A DNA stretch of 64,000 bases, taken from Burkholderia cepacia ATCC 25416. GTDB taxonomy: Bacteria > Pseudomonadota > Gammaproteobacteria > Burkholderiales > Burkholderiaceae. The DNA is taken from assembly GCF_001411495.1 (NCBI RefSeq), contig NZ_CP012981.1, forward strand, positions 3,720,001 to 3,784,000, written 5' to 3'. Shown here one piece after another: positions 8,390-16,786 of the stretch (position 1 is the first letter of the stretch; each line of letters starts with the position of its first letter). The notes under the pieces are model-generated. The model searched no databases and was not told the origin of the DNA. It worked only from the letters and a program-made list of their open reading frames with translations. A program made the position numbers and the translations under genes.

Positions 8390-8860
8390 TCAGCGAACCG
8401 CTTTCTCGATGAGCCCTTTCAGGTAGTTCTCGAGCGCACCGAACCTGACAATCGATGCGTTTCGCCTGGTTGGATGAGGAGCCGCCGCAGCTTTCACGGC
8501 TTCCGGCAGATCGTCCCTCAACCACAACTCGGGAATCTGTAATCGGGCGTACGATTCACCGTCAATTTCCTCCAGAACCATGTGGCCGCGCCATGGATAT
8601 TCGTTAAACACACCGGACACCTGATGCACGAAGAGCAACGCCCGCTCCCCGATCTGGAGCGGTACGTTCCCCCACGTCGCAGGCCCGCTGTAAAACTCGA
8701 ACTCCGTTCCGAGACGATCCGGCGTGATGCCCTTCCCGCAGGAATAGATCTGCTCGATTTTTGCGCGAAAAACGTGCGGACTCGGCGAATCGATGACGGA
8801 CACGACCACCAGATCGTGCATACCAGCAGCGACAGAATAGAGGCTCTCTGACATGTTCAT
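8390..8860 (-). CDS. Candidate immunity protein for the PAAR effector
   Basis: About 156 residues starting at ATG 8860 (MNMSESLYSV), which begins just after the stop of the PAAR effector gene; an AGGGA lies 10 nt upstream, and a TTG start at 8884 would overlap the effector. No signal peptide, no transmembrane segment, no recognised family. The tight position directly after a polymorphic-toxin-type gene and the lower-GC codon usage are the typical context of a cognate immunity gene. This is an inference from location only; the protein could also be an accessory factor. If the toxin acts in the periplasm, the absence of a signal peptide would count against it. Confidence 0.68.
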   Translation of the reverse strand: MNMSESLYSVAAGMHDLVVVSVIDSPSPHVFRAKIEQIYSCGKGITPDRLGTEFEFYSGPATWGNVPLQIGERALLFVHQVSGVFNEYPWRGHMVLEEIDGESYARLQIPELWLRDDLPEAVKAAAAPHPTRRNASIVRFGALENYLKGLIEKAVR

Positions 8861-8865
8861 AAGAT

Positions 8866-10209
8866 TTAATTCCCTGGCATCCAAGGCGTACCCACTTTCT
8901 CGAGCTCCGGCATGTAGTTCTGCAATTTCCCTGTCCCTTCGGGAATGGGAATGCCGAGGCGACCTGGAAACGTCGCGCAGTTATAGTTGTTTTCCGGCCA
9001 TTCGCCAGACTTGGGTGGCCATTGATACCGAATGTCATCCATCGGCCCGCGCGCAACCAGTTCCTCGTGCGCCGCCAGTATCGATTCGTACTGCTCCTGC
9101 GTGACCGGTATCTTTTGCTCGTACACGGTCTGTAGCGCTCCGCCACCGCCACGGGCAGCCATCGGATTTTTCGCGATCGCGATGAATGCATCTTGATCCG
9201 CGGTAATCATCCCGGGGTAGCTGCCCGATCCTTTCAGATTAGCAAACACTTCCGCCGCGCTCGCATCGCCCGTTGCAGGGCCAAAGCCCCATATCGTCTT
9301 GCCGCCGTCCAGCGAATACCCGACGTGGCCAGTGTACTGATACGGATGCATCCCGCCTTCGACATCGGACACCCGCCCGCCACCACGCACACCGAACAGT
9401 GAAATCGTCGGCTGCTCCGTCGCCCCTGCGGCACCTTCGGCTGCTTCCAGCGCCGACAGTTCGCCAGCTGCAGAGCCCGCTCCCCTCGCCCCGCTGACGA
9501 GCCCGGCGCCCTTCGCCGCCCCGAACCCGCCCAGCAAGCTTCCTCCAAGCATCGACCACTTCTGCCCGTCCGAACCCTCGCCGAAAATCTTTCCGCCCAG
9601 CCAGCCGCCAACTTCGCCGCCGAGAAAGCCGCCGGCCGCGCCGAGAAACGCCAGCGCCGGCCCTGCAAGAACGGCCGCGGCAGCAATGCCCACCGCAGCC
9701 ATCGTCCAGTTCACCCACGCCGGGATCTCGGGATTGAACTCCCCGACTGCCGGGCCACCGATGAACACGTTCGGCGATCCGTCGTTGATCAACGCGCCGC
9801 ACATCATCCGGTCTTCCTTGCGGCTCGCCGGCTGGCTGTTGATGAACACCGTCGACGAACCCTGCGCGACCACCTGCGGCGGACCCGCGTGGTCGCTGCA
9901 CAGCCCGAGGCTCAAAATGGCCCGTATCGCCGGGCGACTGTTGATGAAGACGTTGGGCGAGCCCTTTATCAGGCTTCCGGTGACGTGCCGCGGCGCCCAC
10001 GACATCGTGCCCAGCACTTCGCCCAGTCCGCCGCCAGCGGCAGCCCCTGCGGCGACCGCGGCAATCACCGTCAACGCCGCACCGCCGGTTGCGACCACCG
10101 CCACGGCGCCAATCACCGCGCCGGCAATCATCCCGGCGATCATCCACCCCTTGGACGCCGTATGCGCAATCGGATCGCCGAACCGCGCAGCAGCAAGCAA
10201 TGTATCCAC
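8866..10209 (-). CDS. T6SS prePAAR/PAAR effector with C-terminal candidate toxin domain
   Basis: This 447-residue protein starts at GTG 10209 with a GGGGA ribosome site. Residues 7-17 contain the prePAAR motif AARxGDxxxH (AARFGDPIAH). A long hydrophobic segment (about 20-55) follows. A PAAR spike-tip domain comes next (about 70-150, with three repeats of the type GSPNVFIN/GSSTVFIN/GSPNVFIG), then a second hydrophobic region (about 165-200) and a Gly/Ala linker. The C-terminal domain (about 275-447) is unassigned but carries GHVGYSLDGG (His295) and NYNCATFPGRLGIP (Cys411), reminiscent of permuted NlpC/P60-like Cys hydrolases. prePAAR effectors require EagR chaperones, and one is encoded 12 nt upstream. 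Delivery role is confident; toxin activity is a hypothesis. Confidence 0.87.
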   Translation of the reverse strand: MDTLLAAARFGDPIAHTASKGWMIAGMIAGAVIGAVAVVATGGAALTVIAAVAAGAAAGGGLGEVLGTMSWAPRHVTGSLIKGSPNVFINSRPAIRAILSLGLCSDHAGPPQVVAQGSSTVFINSQPASRKEDRMMCGALINDGSPNVFIGGPAVGEFNPEIPAWVNWTMAAVGIAAAAVLAGPALAFLGAAGGFLGGEVGGWLGGKIFGEGSDGQKWSMLGGSLLGGFGAAKGAGLVSGARGAGSAAGELSALEAAEGAAGATEQPTISLFGVRGGGRVSDVEGGMHPYQYTGHVGYSLDGGKTIWGFGPATGDASAAEVFANLKGSGSYPGMITADQDAFIAIAKNPMAARGGGGALQTVYEQKIPVTQEQYESILAAHEELVARGPMDDIRYQWPPKSGEWPENNYNCATFPGRLGIPIPEGTGKLQNYMPELEKVGTPWMPGN

Positions 10210-10221
10210 GCAGGTTCCCCG

Positions 10222-11037
10222 TCAGCCCGCGTTCGCAACCGCGGTCAGATAAGCCCGTACGGCCTCGACGTTCTGCATGCCGACCATGCCTTTCACCGCC
10301 GCCACGTCACCCAGCCGGTCACCGAGCGACGCGTGCTCGCGCGAATCCGTCGTCCATAGCGCGAATTGACGGCCATCCACGGCTCGCCACGCCGGTTGCC
10401 CGTGCGGCGCAGGCTGCAGCGCAAGCGGCTCGCCGCCAGGGCCGAAGAACGCGGTGTCTTCGAACATTTCCGTGACGTCGTGGCGGTACAGTTCGGCCAT
10501 GCCGGTGAGCGCGTACAGCGTCGCACTCGGCTCGTGCAGCACGAACACGATGCCGGCCTCGTCCTGGCCGAGCACCCTCGGCGCGAAGGCCGCCCGCTCG
10601 GGCCGCGTCAACACGACACTCGCGAGCAGGCTCTTGTATTCCTTGCTCTTGTCCTCCGTGAACGACTTCGGACAGGTACCGATGAAACTGATCGCCATGC
10701 GCTCGCGCCCCGCTTTCGGCGACATCACGACCGTCTGGCGCTGATGCAGCGCCGAGCCTTCCGACACCCACTGGTAATCGATTTCGCGCGCGGTTTCGCC
10801 GTCGATTTCGCGGTTTTCCAGATGCTTCAATTCGAAACGCGGCAGTGACTTGCGCATCTCCGAAACCAATCGCGTCACGAACGTATCGACCGTGTCGTCC
10901 GGCTCCATCGGCGCGCGCGACACCACGAAGGTAAATCCGCTGCTTCCTGCTTCGTCTACCGTGAACAGGTGGATCGTCTTGTCTTTGAAGTGCGCCGGCA
11001 ACTGAATGACGGCATCGTTCATCTGATATTCGGACAT
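10222..11037 (-). CDS. EagR-type T6SS chaperone-like protein (DcrB/DUF1795 domain)
   Basis: About 271 residues. The N-terminal part (about 1-150) matches the DcrB-related/DUF1795 fold seen in EagR chaperones: MSEYQMNDAVIQLPAHFKDKTIHLFTV, then a DTVDTFVTRLVSEMRKSLPRF helix and beta strands with HQRQTVVMSP. These proteins bind the hydrophobic N-terminal segments of prePAAR effectors and hold them on VgrG before secretion. Here the partner is almost certainly the prePAAR protein encoded 12 nt downstream. Classic EagR proteins are about 145 residues; this one has an extra C-terminal domain (about 165-271, YALTGMAELYRHDVTEMFEDTAFF...) of unknown role, possibly a second module that contacts the PAAR tip or immunity protein. 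Confidence 0.85.
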   Translation of the reverse strand: MSEYQMNDAVIQLPAHFKDKTIHLFTVDEAGSSGFTFVVSRAPMEPDDTVDTFVTRLVSEMRKSLPRFELKHLENREIDGETAREIDYQWVSEGSALHQRQTVVMSPKAGRERMAISFIGTCPKSFTEDKSKEYKSLLASVVLTRPERAAFAPRVLGQDEAGIVFVLHEPSATLYALTGMAELYRHDVTEMFEDTAFFGPGGEPLALQPAPHGQPAWRAVDGRQFALWTTDSREHASLGDRLGDVAAVKGMVGMQNVEAVRAYLTAVANAG

Positions 11038-11134
11038 GCTCTTCTCGGTTCGGCCCGCCCGTCGGGGCAGGCGCCGGATTGAAACTGTTCGCCCGCGGCA
11101 CAGCCGCAGCCGGCGCAGCCGTCTGCGGCTTGCG

Positions 11135-11917
11135 TTACTGCACGCCAGCCGTGACCAAACGCTTGTGAATGGCTTCGATGCGACTCAGCTGCGGCGAGCC
11201 TTTCGGCGTCTGCTGCAGTTCGTCGCCGAGGACTTTCGAATAGGCGAGGCCGTTGTCGTTCTTCACCGACGGATCGGCACCATGCGCGAGCAGATAATCG
11301 ACGACGTCCCACTGCCGCAGGCGCGTCGCTTCGTAGAGCGCGGTTTCCTTCATCGAGTCCCGCAGATTGACGTCGGCCTTGTGTTCGACCAGCACGCGCA
11401 TTTGCGGCAACAGCGTGTCCTTGCAGGTTGCGAACAGCAGCGGTGTATCGCCGTCGTACTTGAGATCCGGGCTCATGCCGCCGGCCAGCAACGCTTTCAG
11501 CAGGTTGGGCGTGTCTGCCCGCGCAGCCAGATATGCCACGTTCGCACCGTTCTCGCCGAACGGCTGTTCGGGCTTCGCGCCGTCCCGAACCAGTTCGCTG
11601 ATGATCTGGAAGTGCACGTTCGAGGTGTCCGTCTTCACCGGAATCGCCTCCTGCACCGCGAACGACAACAGGGTGGCCTTCTTGTTGCCCGGCGCAGCCA
11701 GATCGATATGCGTCGCAAGCGATTTGACCTGCTCGAGATTTCCGTCGCGAATGGCACGCGCCAGCTCGAGTTGCGATCCCGAGAAAAAGTCTTCGGGCGG
11801 GTAACGCTTGAAGTCTGCCATTTTTGTTTCCTGTGCATGAGTCGGCCACCAGAACGGCGACGACAAACCGATTACCGCGACAACCGCGCCCGCGGCAATG
11901 ACCTTGCTGTATTTCAT
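11135..11917 (-). CDS. Ankyrin-repeat protein, probable immunity to the VgrG lipase; two candidate starts
   Basis: Starting at ATG 11917 it overlaps the vgrG stop by 1 nt (TGATG), so it is translationally coupled. Residues 1-28 are a signal peptide (basic N-region, Ala/Val core, THA cleavage site), giving a periplasmic form. A second in-frame ATG at 11821 (residue 33, MADFKRYPPEDFF) has its own AGGAA ribosome site 7 nt upstream and would give a cytoplasmic form. The rest is ankyrin repeats (about 75-245; for example NVAYLAARADTPNLLKALLAGG, GDTPLLFAT, ETALYEATRLRQWDVVDYLLAHGADPSVKNDNGLAY). Ankyrin immunity proteins paired with T6SS phospholipases, including dual-form ones, are known in Enterobacteria. 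A TTG at 11920 is an unlikely alternative start. Confidence 0.87.
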   Translation of the reverse strand: MKYSKVIAAGAVVAVIGLSSPFWWPTHAQETKMADFKRYPPEDFFSGSQLELARAIRDGNLEQVKSLATHIDLAAPGNKKATLLSFAVQEAIPVKTDTSNVHFQIISELVRDGAKPEQPFGENGANVAYLAARADTPNLLKALLAGGMSPDLKYDGDTPLLFATCKDTLLPQMRVLVEHKADVNLRDSMKETALYEATRLRQWDVVDYLLAHGADPSVKNDNGLAYSKVLGDELQQTPKGSPQLSRIEAIHKRLVTAGVQ

Positions 11918-14900
11918 CAATGTCCCTGAAGTTGACTCAGCAACGACGCCTGCTGATCGGCAACGGTCGTTTCCAGTCCGCTCGTCACCTGCCCCATCAT
12001 GTGGCGCTGAACGGTCGTCAAACTGGAGCCCGGAATGGTGATCTGCTCACCGACGGCCTTGGGCATCAATTCCGACGTCACGTCGCTGATCGGGCCCAGC
12101 CTGCCTTCCTGCACCCCGGTCAGGATATCTCCATCGACCCGATAGTTCGTGATGGCCGACGCCTGAGGTGCTGCACCGTACATCGGCAGCGTTTCGGAAT
12201 TGAGGCCGGCCGCGTTGAACGTCGTCGCGCCCGCGCCGCTGGCCTGGGACGCCGCCGAAGCCAAGCCGCCGCCGAGCGAATGACCGGTGAGATCGAGGCC
12301 GCCTGCATTGCCGGAGCCGTAGATCTTCTTGCCGATGGTCACCGCTCGATCGTAGTACGGAGAGTTGTCGCCCAATCCCTGATTAAGGTTGTTCGACCAG
12401 TCTTCCTTGACCGTGGGCTGCGTTCCCTTGAAGGCCAGAGCAGGCTTCATGCTGTCGCCGAACACCGCGGGATCGGGCACGTACGCCTGCGCACCGAAGT
12501 TGCTGCCGGGAATCTGCAAGTCCTGCGGCCTCAAGCCGAACTTCTTGAGAACTTCCGGATCGTTCGACACGTTCTTCCATCCCGGCGGCGCCGTACCCGG
12601 CGCATACACGGCTCCCGCGAGTTTGGCCAACTGCTGCGCCTTGACCGTCGCCTGAAGCTTGCGTGCCGCGGCCTGCACCTTCGGATCGGCCGAGGCGAGA
12701 CCCGCCGCGATGATCGCCTGCTGATTGGCCCACTCGATCGCCATCGCCTGCTCGGGCGTCACGAACAACCCCTGGTTCAGGTGGATCACCGGGCCATCGA
12801 GGAAAATGCCGCTCTGATTAATCAGGATGCTCGATGCGCCGTGGGACAGCTTGATGCTGTCCGGCTTGAGCGTCACGATACTCGCACCGACCCGATGCTC
12901 GATCTCGTCCGTCGCCTGATAGCTCTGCTTGCCCGGGCCGGCATCGCCCGCCAACGCCTGCACGCCGACGGTGTTGGCCGTCGTGAAGCGCGCCTTCGCG
13001 ATCTTTTCCGACAGGCTGCCTTCCGCGACATGCTTGCTCTCGTCGCCTTTCAGCACCGACACGTTCCGAGCGCCGGACTCGACCGTGTGCGATTCGCTGT
13101 CCTTGACGATCGTCTTCATGTCCTTCTGCGCATGCAGAAAGACTTCCTGCGCGCCGTTCACATCCGAGAACCGCAGCTCGTTGAAGCCCTCGCCCTTGTG
13201 CGTCTGGCTGCGCATCCCCATCGTCTGGCCGCCGCTGCCGTGATACGGGTTGCCCGAATCGCCGTTGAACACACGGCCGACGACGATGGGGTTGTCCGGA
13301 TCGCCCTGATTGAACGAGACGAGCACCTCCTGGCCGATCCGCGGGATCGCGGAGCCGCCCCAGCCCTTGCCCGCCCATGGTTGCGATACACGCACCCACA
13401 TCGAATCGGAACCGTCGAGCTTGCCGCGCCGGTCCCACAGGAAATGCAGCTTGACCCGGCTGCCGTCGGTGTGAATTTCCTCGCCCTTCGGCCCGACCAC
13501 GATCGCCGACTGGGTACCCTGCATGTGCGGCTTGGGCGTACGTCGCTCCGGTCGGAACGGGATGTCGATCGGCAGGCACGTAAACGTGTTGTGGTACGGC
13601 AGTTTCGAGGTCTGCTGGGTATAGTCGTTCGCCACCTGGTGACGAACGCGAAGGATTACGAAGTCCTTGTTGTTGTAGGCGGACGTGCCGTGATTGACCA
13701 GCGTGAACCGCCCGCTCGTCGTCATCCCGTGCGCATGACCGGCACCGTTGAAACGATGTGCGAGCGCTTCTTCCGCTTCCATCGCGTAGCACGCGTAGCG
13801 CTGCCCGTCGTCGCCGTGGTCATACAGCGAATGGAACTGATAACGCTCGGTCGTCTGGATGTTCGGGTGCTTCAGATTGACGGTCGGCACCTCGACATGC
13901 ATCAGTTGCGACGACGGCTGGTTATAGTTGAAGTCGCGGTACGTGATCTTGCCGACGCGGAAACTAAACGCCTCGTCCCATCGATCGATGCCGTTCTGCT
14001 CGCTGGCGGCACTACTGGCTTCGTACGGAATGGTCTTCAGGTTCGGAATCGGCTGGAACACCGCGTTGGTGTCGCCGATCACGAGGATGTGCTTGTCCTG
14101 TTCGTAGCGGATCGTCCAGATCAGCCCTTCCTGCTCCATCAGGCGCGAGCAGAAACTGTAGTACGACTCGTCGTACATGACGATGTATTCGAGTTTCGGA
14201 CGTTCGCCCTGCATCGTGAACTCGAAATCCGAAAAACCCATCTCGCGGAAAATGTCGCTCAGGATGTCCTGCGGCGTCTGGTTCTGGAAGATCCGGCAAT
14301 CGGTGGAGCGCGTGAGAAACCAGAACCACGGAACGACCGACATTTCGTAGCGGGTCACCGAACCCGATTTTCCGACGCGGCCGAACGACGCAACGTAACC
14401 GTCGAAATATCGTTTCGTCTCAATATCCGCAGCCGACGTCACGACGCGCGTCAGACTGAAATTGCGGCTCTGCGGCTCGAGCGTGATCTTGACCCGCTGC
14501 CCGACGATTTCCTGCGGTTCGATATTGTTGCGGTGGGAAAGCAGGTCGAGATGTGTTTCAGTCAGCTGATTGACGTGCTCGTCGATGACCGCCGCGCTGA
14601 CCAGCAGCACGTCCGGGCCGAGCGGCGTTTCGATCGTGATGAAGCGATTGTCCTGGGTCAGGCGCGGAAGCGCGCCCGTGAGGCTGTTGATGGCCTCGAC
14701 GATCGATTCGGGAGCCTTGCCCATCAGCGACAAGCCAGTTTGCGCCAGTTGCACCGCGCTCGCGGCACCGCCCAGCAGCCCCGCGCCAGGCATACCCGTC
14801 AGCGCGCCCAGTTGGCCCGCCATGCCGGCAAGCGAACCCAGGTTGCTCAAACCGCCGGCCAAGGCTGCACCGCCCCCGCCCATCCCGTCAGGGTTTCCGT

Positions 14901-14919
14901 TTGCTGCGAAACTCATCAT
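11917..14919 (-). CDS. vgrG: Specialised (evolved) VgrG with C-terminal GxSxG lipase domain
   Basis: This 1000-residue protein is the T6SS spike. After an unusual Gly/Ala/Leu/Met-rich N-terminal extension (about 1-75) come the gp27-like domain (about 85-400) and the gp5 OB-fold (about 470-560, with the HFLWDRRG, WVRVSQPWAGKGWGG, PRIGQEVLVSF and DPDNPIVVGRVFNG motifs). These are followed by a beta-prism/DUF2345-like stalk (about 575-715). The C-terminal domain (about 720-1000) has TGHSLGGG (nucleophile Ser881), VDGD (Asp929 or Asp931) and QRHM (His973), the catalytic triad layout of an alpha/beta-hydrolase phospholipase. The spike therefore carries its own membrane-targeting toxin. First gene of the seven-gene island; a GAGG ribosome site precedes the ATG. 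Confidence 0.93.
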   Translation of the reverse strand: MMSFAANGNPDGMGGGGAALAGGLSNLGSLAGMAGQLGALTGMPGAGLLGGAASAVQLAQTGLSLMGKAPESIVEAINSLTGALPRLTQDNRFITIETPLGPDVLLVSAAVIDEHVNQLTETHLDLLSHRNNIEPQEIVGQRVKITLEPQSRNFSLTRVVTSAADIETKRYFDGYVASFGRVGKSGSVTRYEMSVVPWFWFLTRSTDCRIFQNQTPQDILSDIFREMGFSDFEFTMQGERPKLEYIVMYDESYYSFCSRLMEQEGLIWTIRYEQDKHILVIGDTNAVFQPIPNLKTIPYEASSAASEQNGIDRWDEAFSFRVGKITYRDFNYNQPSSQLMHVEVPTVNLKHPNIQTTERYQFHSLYDHGDDGQRYACYAMEAEEALAHRFNGAGHAHGMTTSGRFTLVNHGTSAYNNKDFVILRVRHQVANDYTQQTSKLPYHNTFTCLPIDIPFRPERRTPKPHMQGTQSAIVVGPKGEEIHTDGSRVKLHFLWDRRGKLDGSDSMWVRVSQPWAGKGWGGSAIPRIGQEVLVSFNQGDPDNPIVVGRVFNGDSGNPYHGSGGQTMGMRSQTHKGEGFNELRFSDVNGAQEVFLHAQKDMKTIVKDSESHTVESGARNVSVLKGDESKHVAEGSLSEKIAKARFTTANTVGVQALAGDAGPGKQSYQATDEIEHRVGASIVTLKPDSIKLSHGASSILINQSGIFLDGPVIHLNQGLFVTPEQAMAIEWANQQAIIAAGLASADPKVQAAARKLQATVKAQQLAKLAGAVYAPGTAPPGWKNVSNDPEVLKKFGLRPQDLQIPGSNFGAQAYVPDPAVFGDSMKPALAFKGTQPTVKEDWSNNLNQGLGDNSPYYDRAVTIGKKIYGSGNAGGLDLTGHSLGGGLASAASQASGAGATTFNAAGLNSETLPMYGAAPQASAITNYRVDGDILTGVQEGRLGPISDVTSELMPKAVGEQITIPGSSLTTVQRHMMGQVTSGLETTVADQQASLLSQLQGH

Positions 14920-15426
14920 TAACCTCGTTCTTTTTGTCGGGCGGACCCGCCGCGATCTGGACGCTATCGCACCAACAAGGCGCTCTCAGCCGCCTTGGTG
15001 GCGCCAAATATATCAAACCGTAGGGAAATTCATAACCACTTGTCAGGATTTAATGTTCAGTGCAGAAAGCAGCCCGATCGATCAGCAGATCAATCCCTAA
15101 TATCTATTGCCGATCGACGAGCGTGATCGCGCGTCGAAGCACACCGCACCGACGCGGCAGGCATTCAATACGTGGTGAAGTGGAGAACGGTGTCCGAGGT
15201 GAACGAAGCGTTGTCGCCGAAGAGTGAAACTGGACGCGGCATCGTCGCCGAACACCATTCGCAGCGCTTCCGGCAGGCGCACGATCCGACAATCAAGTAT
15301 CCATGGCCGGGCGCCCGTTGCGAACGCCGGGGTCGGGCCGCAGCCCTTGGCCCGCGACGGCCGCATCAGGCCGCTGGGAGCATCCGGGCGATTCCGGCCG
15401 GATGCGCAGGAATCGTCCCGCCGGCT
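14920..15426. other. Gene-free region between vgrG and the ABC transporter
   Basis: No convincing gene. About 14970-15003 forms an imperfect hairpin (GCACCAACAAGGCG against CGCCTTGGTGGCGC). The stretch 15004-15110 is unusually A/T-rich. On the minus strand it contains a possible -10 box TATATT about 17 nt from a weak TTATGA, a plausible but unproven vgrG promoter. A GC-rich 8-bp hairpin (15380-15387 with 15398-15405), without a T run, lies just past the end of the ABC ATPase gene. Open frames in 15097-15366 look like shadow sequence. The drop in GC content may mark the edge of the T6SS island. Confidence 0.5.
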
Positions 15427-16764
15427 TCAGGTCTCGACGTCCTCGAGACTGAAAATCTCCGTCTGGTCGTTGTACGAGAAGATCTCGCCGTAACGCCCCC
15501 AGTCGATCACCGCGTCGAGCGTCTCCTCGGCGGCACCGTCCGACAGGAAATCCTCCAGCTCCTGCTCGAAGCGCACGCGCGGCGCGCGATGGCCCGGACG
15601 CTCGTTCAGCACCTTCTTGATCCGCGCGGCCAGCGGCACGTGCTTCAACAGGTGATCCGCGAACATCAGCTTGCGCTCCTGCGTGCCGAATTCCGCGAAC
15701 ACGCGCCCCGGCGGCGTCAGGAACACGTCCCCTTCCCGCACGTCCGCGAAGCCGAGGTATTGCAGCACTTCGGCGATCGGGAACAGGTCGTCGACCTCGA
15801 GATGCAGCGTGCGCGCAATTTCCGGCATGTCCGCGCGACCGTGGTACGGCGCCATCGCGAGCGTCTCGATCAGGCCGGCCATCAGGTTGGTCGACACCTG
15901 CGGCAGCCAGCTGCCGAGCTCCAGCCCCTTCTTCGTCGCCTCGCCGGTCTGGCGGGCCGTCATCTTCGCGTAGATGTCGTCGACCAGCTTGCGGAACGCC
16001 GGGTCGAGCCGGTTGCGCGGATGCTTGAACGGCACCTTGATCTCGGCGATCACGCGGCCCGGGTTCGACGACAGCACGAGGATCCGGTCACACATGAACA
16101 CCGCTTCCTCGATGTTGTGCGTAACGATCAGCACCGACTTGATCGGCATGCGGCCTTGCGTCCACAGGTCGAGCAGGTCGGTACGCAGCGTCTCGGCGGT
16201 CAGCACGTCGAGCGCGGAGAACGGTTCGTCCATCAGCAGGATCGTCGGATCGACGACCAGCGCGCGCGCAAAGCCCACGCGCTGGCGCATGCCGCCCGAC
16301 AGCTCGCGCGGGTACGCGTTCTCGAAACCGTCGAGACCGATCAGGTCGATCGCGGCAAGCGCACGCTCGCGCCGCTCGCGCGCGCCGACGCCGAGCGCTT
16401 CCAGCCCGGCTTCCACGTTCTGCAGCACGGTGAGCCACGGGAACAGCGCGAAGGTCTGGAACACCATCGCGACGCCTTCGGCCGGGCCGCGCAGCGGCTT
16501 GCCGAGGTAGGTCACCTCGCCGCCGGTCGGCTCGATCAGCCCGGCGATGATGCGCAGCAGCGTCGACTTGCCCGAGCCGGAACGGCCGAGCAGGCCGACG
16601 ATCTCGCCTTCGCGCAGCGACAGGTTCGCATCGTCGAGCACGAGCAGCTCGCCCTGCGTCTTGTTGAAGCCGCGACAGACGTGGTCGACGCGCAGGATTT
16701 CCTCACCGAGGCGCGGCGGCTGGTTCGTCTGGACGGGGGCGTTTACAGCATTCGGATTGTGCAT
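15427..16764 (-). CDS. ABC transporter ATP-binding protein with C-terminal AAA-associated domain
   Basis: About 445 residues. The N-terminal ATPase domain (about 20-265) belongs to the nitrate/sulfonate/taurine (NitT/TauT) group: Walker A GRSGSGKST, Q-loop VFQTFALFPWLTV, signature LSGGMRQRVGFARAL, Walker B ILLMDEPFSALD, H-loop VTHNIEEA. The C-terminal 150 residues (about 285-440) are an AAA-associated domain typical of ATPases paired with duplicated permeases for anions. It sits 22 nt downstream of the permease gene, same strand, forming a two-gene operon. No substrate-binding protein is encoded nearby, so the substrate (an anion or organic sulfur/nitrogen compound by family) is uncertain. 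Confidence 0.9.
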   Translation of the reverse strand: MHNPNAVNAPVQTNQPPRLGEEILRVDHVCRGFNKTQGELLVLDDANLSLREGEIVGLLGRSGSGKSTLLRIIAGLIEPTGGEVTYLGKPLRGPAEGVAMVFQTFALFPWLTVLQNVEAGLEALGVGARERRERALAAIDLIGLDGFENAYPRELSGGMRQRVGFARALVVDPTILLMDEPFSALDVLTAETLRTDLLDLWTQGRMPIKSVLIVTHNIEEAVFMCDRILVLSSNPGRVIAEIKVPFKHPRNRLDPAFRKLVDDIYAKMTARQTGEATKKGLELGSWLPQVSTNLMAGLIETLAMAPYHGRADMPEIARTLHLEVDDLFPIAEVLQYLGFADVREGDVFLTPPGRVFAEFGTQERKLMFADHLLKHVPLAARIKKVLNERPGHRAPRVRFEQELEDFLSDGAAEETLDAVIDWGRYGEIFSYNDQTEIFSLEDVET

Positions 16765-16786
16765 CGCGTTTCGCTCTCAATCGGTC

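Noticed and set aside
9239..10147. A second minus-strand frame of about 300 codons inside the PAAR effector
   Set aside because: Arg/Gly-rich shadow frame without motifs; the effector frame has the PAAR repeats and prePAAR motif.
11920..14922. A 1000-codon plus-strand open frame opposite vgrG
   Set aside because: It is the antisense shadow of vgrG in a GC-rich genome: Arg/His/Leu-rich, no motifs, no ribosome site.
15097..15366. A short minus-strand open frame of 89 codons after the ABC ATPase
   Set aside because: No ribosome site, no recognisable protein pattern.
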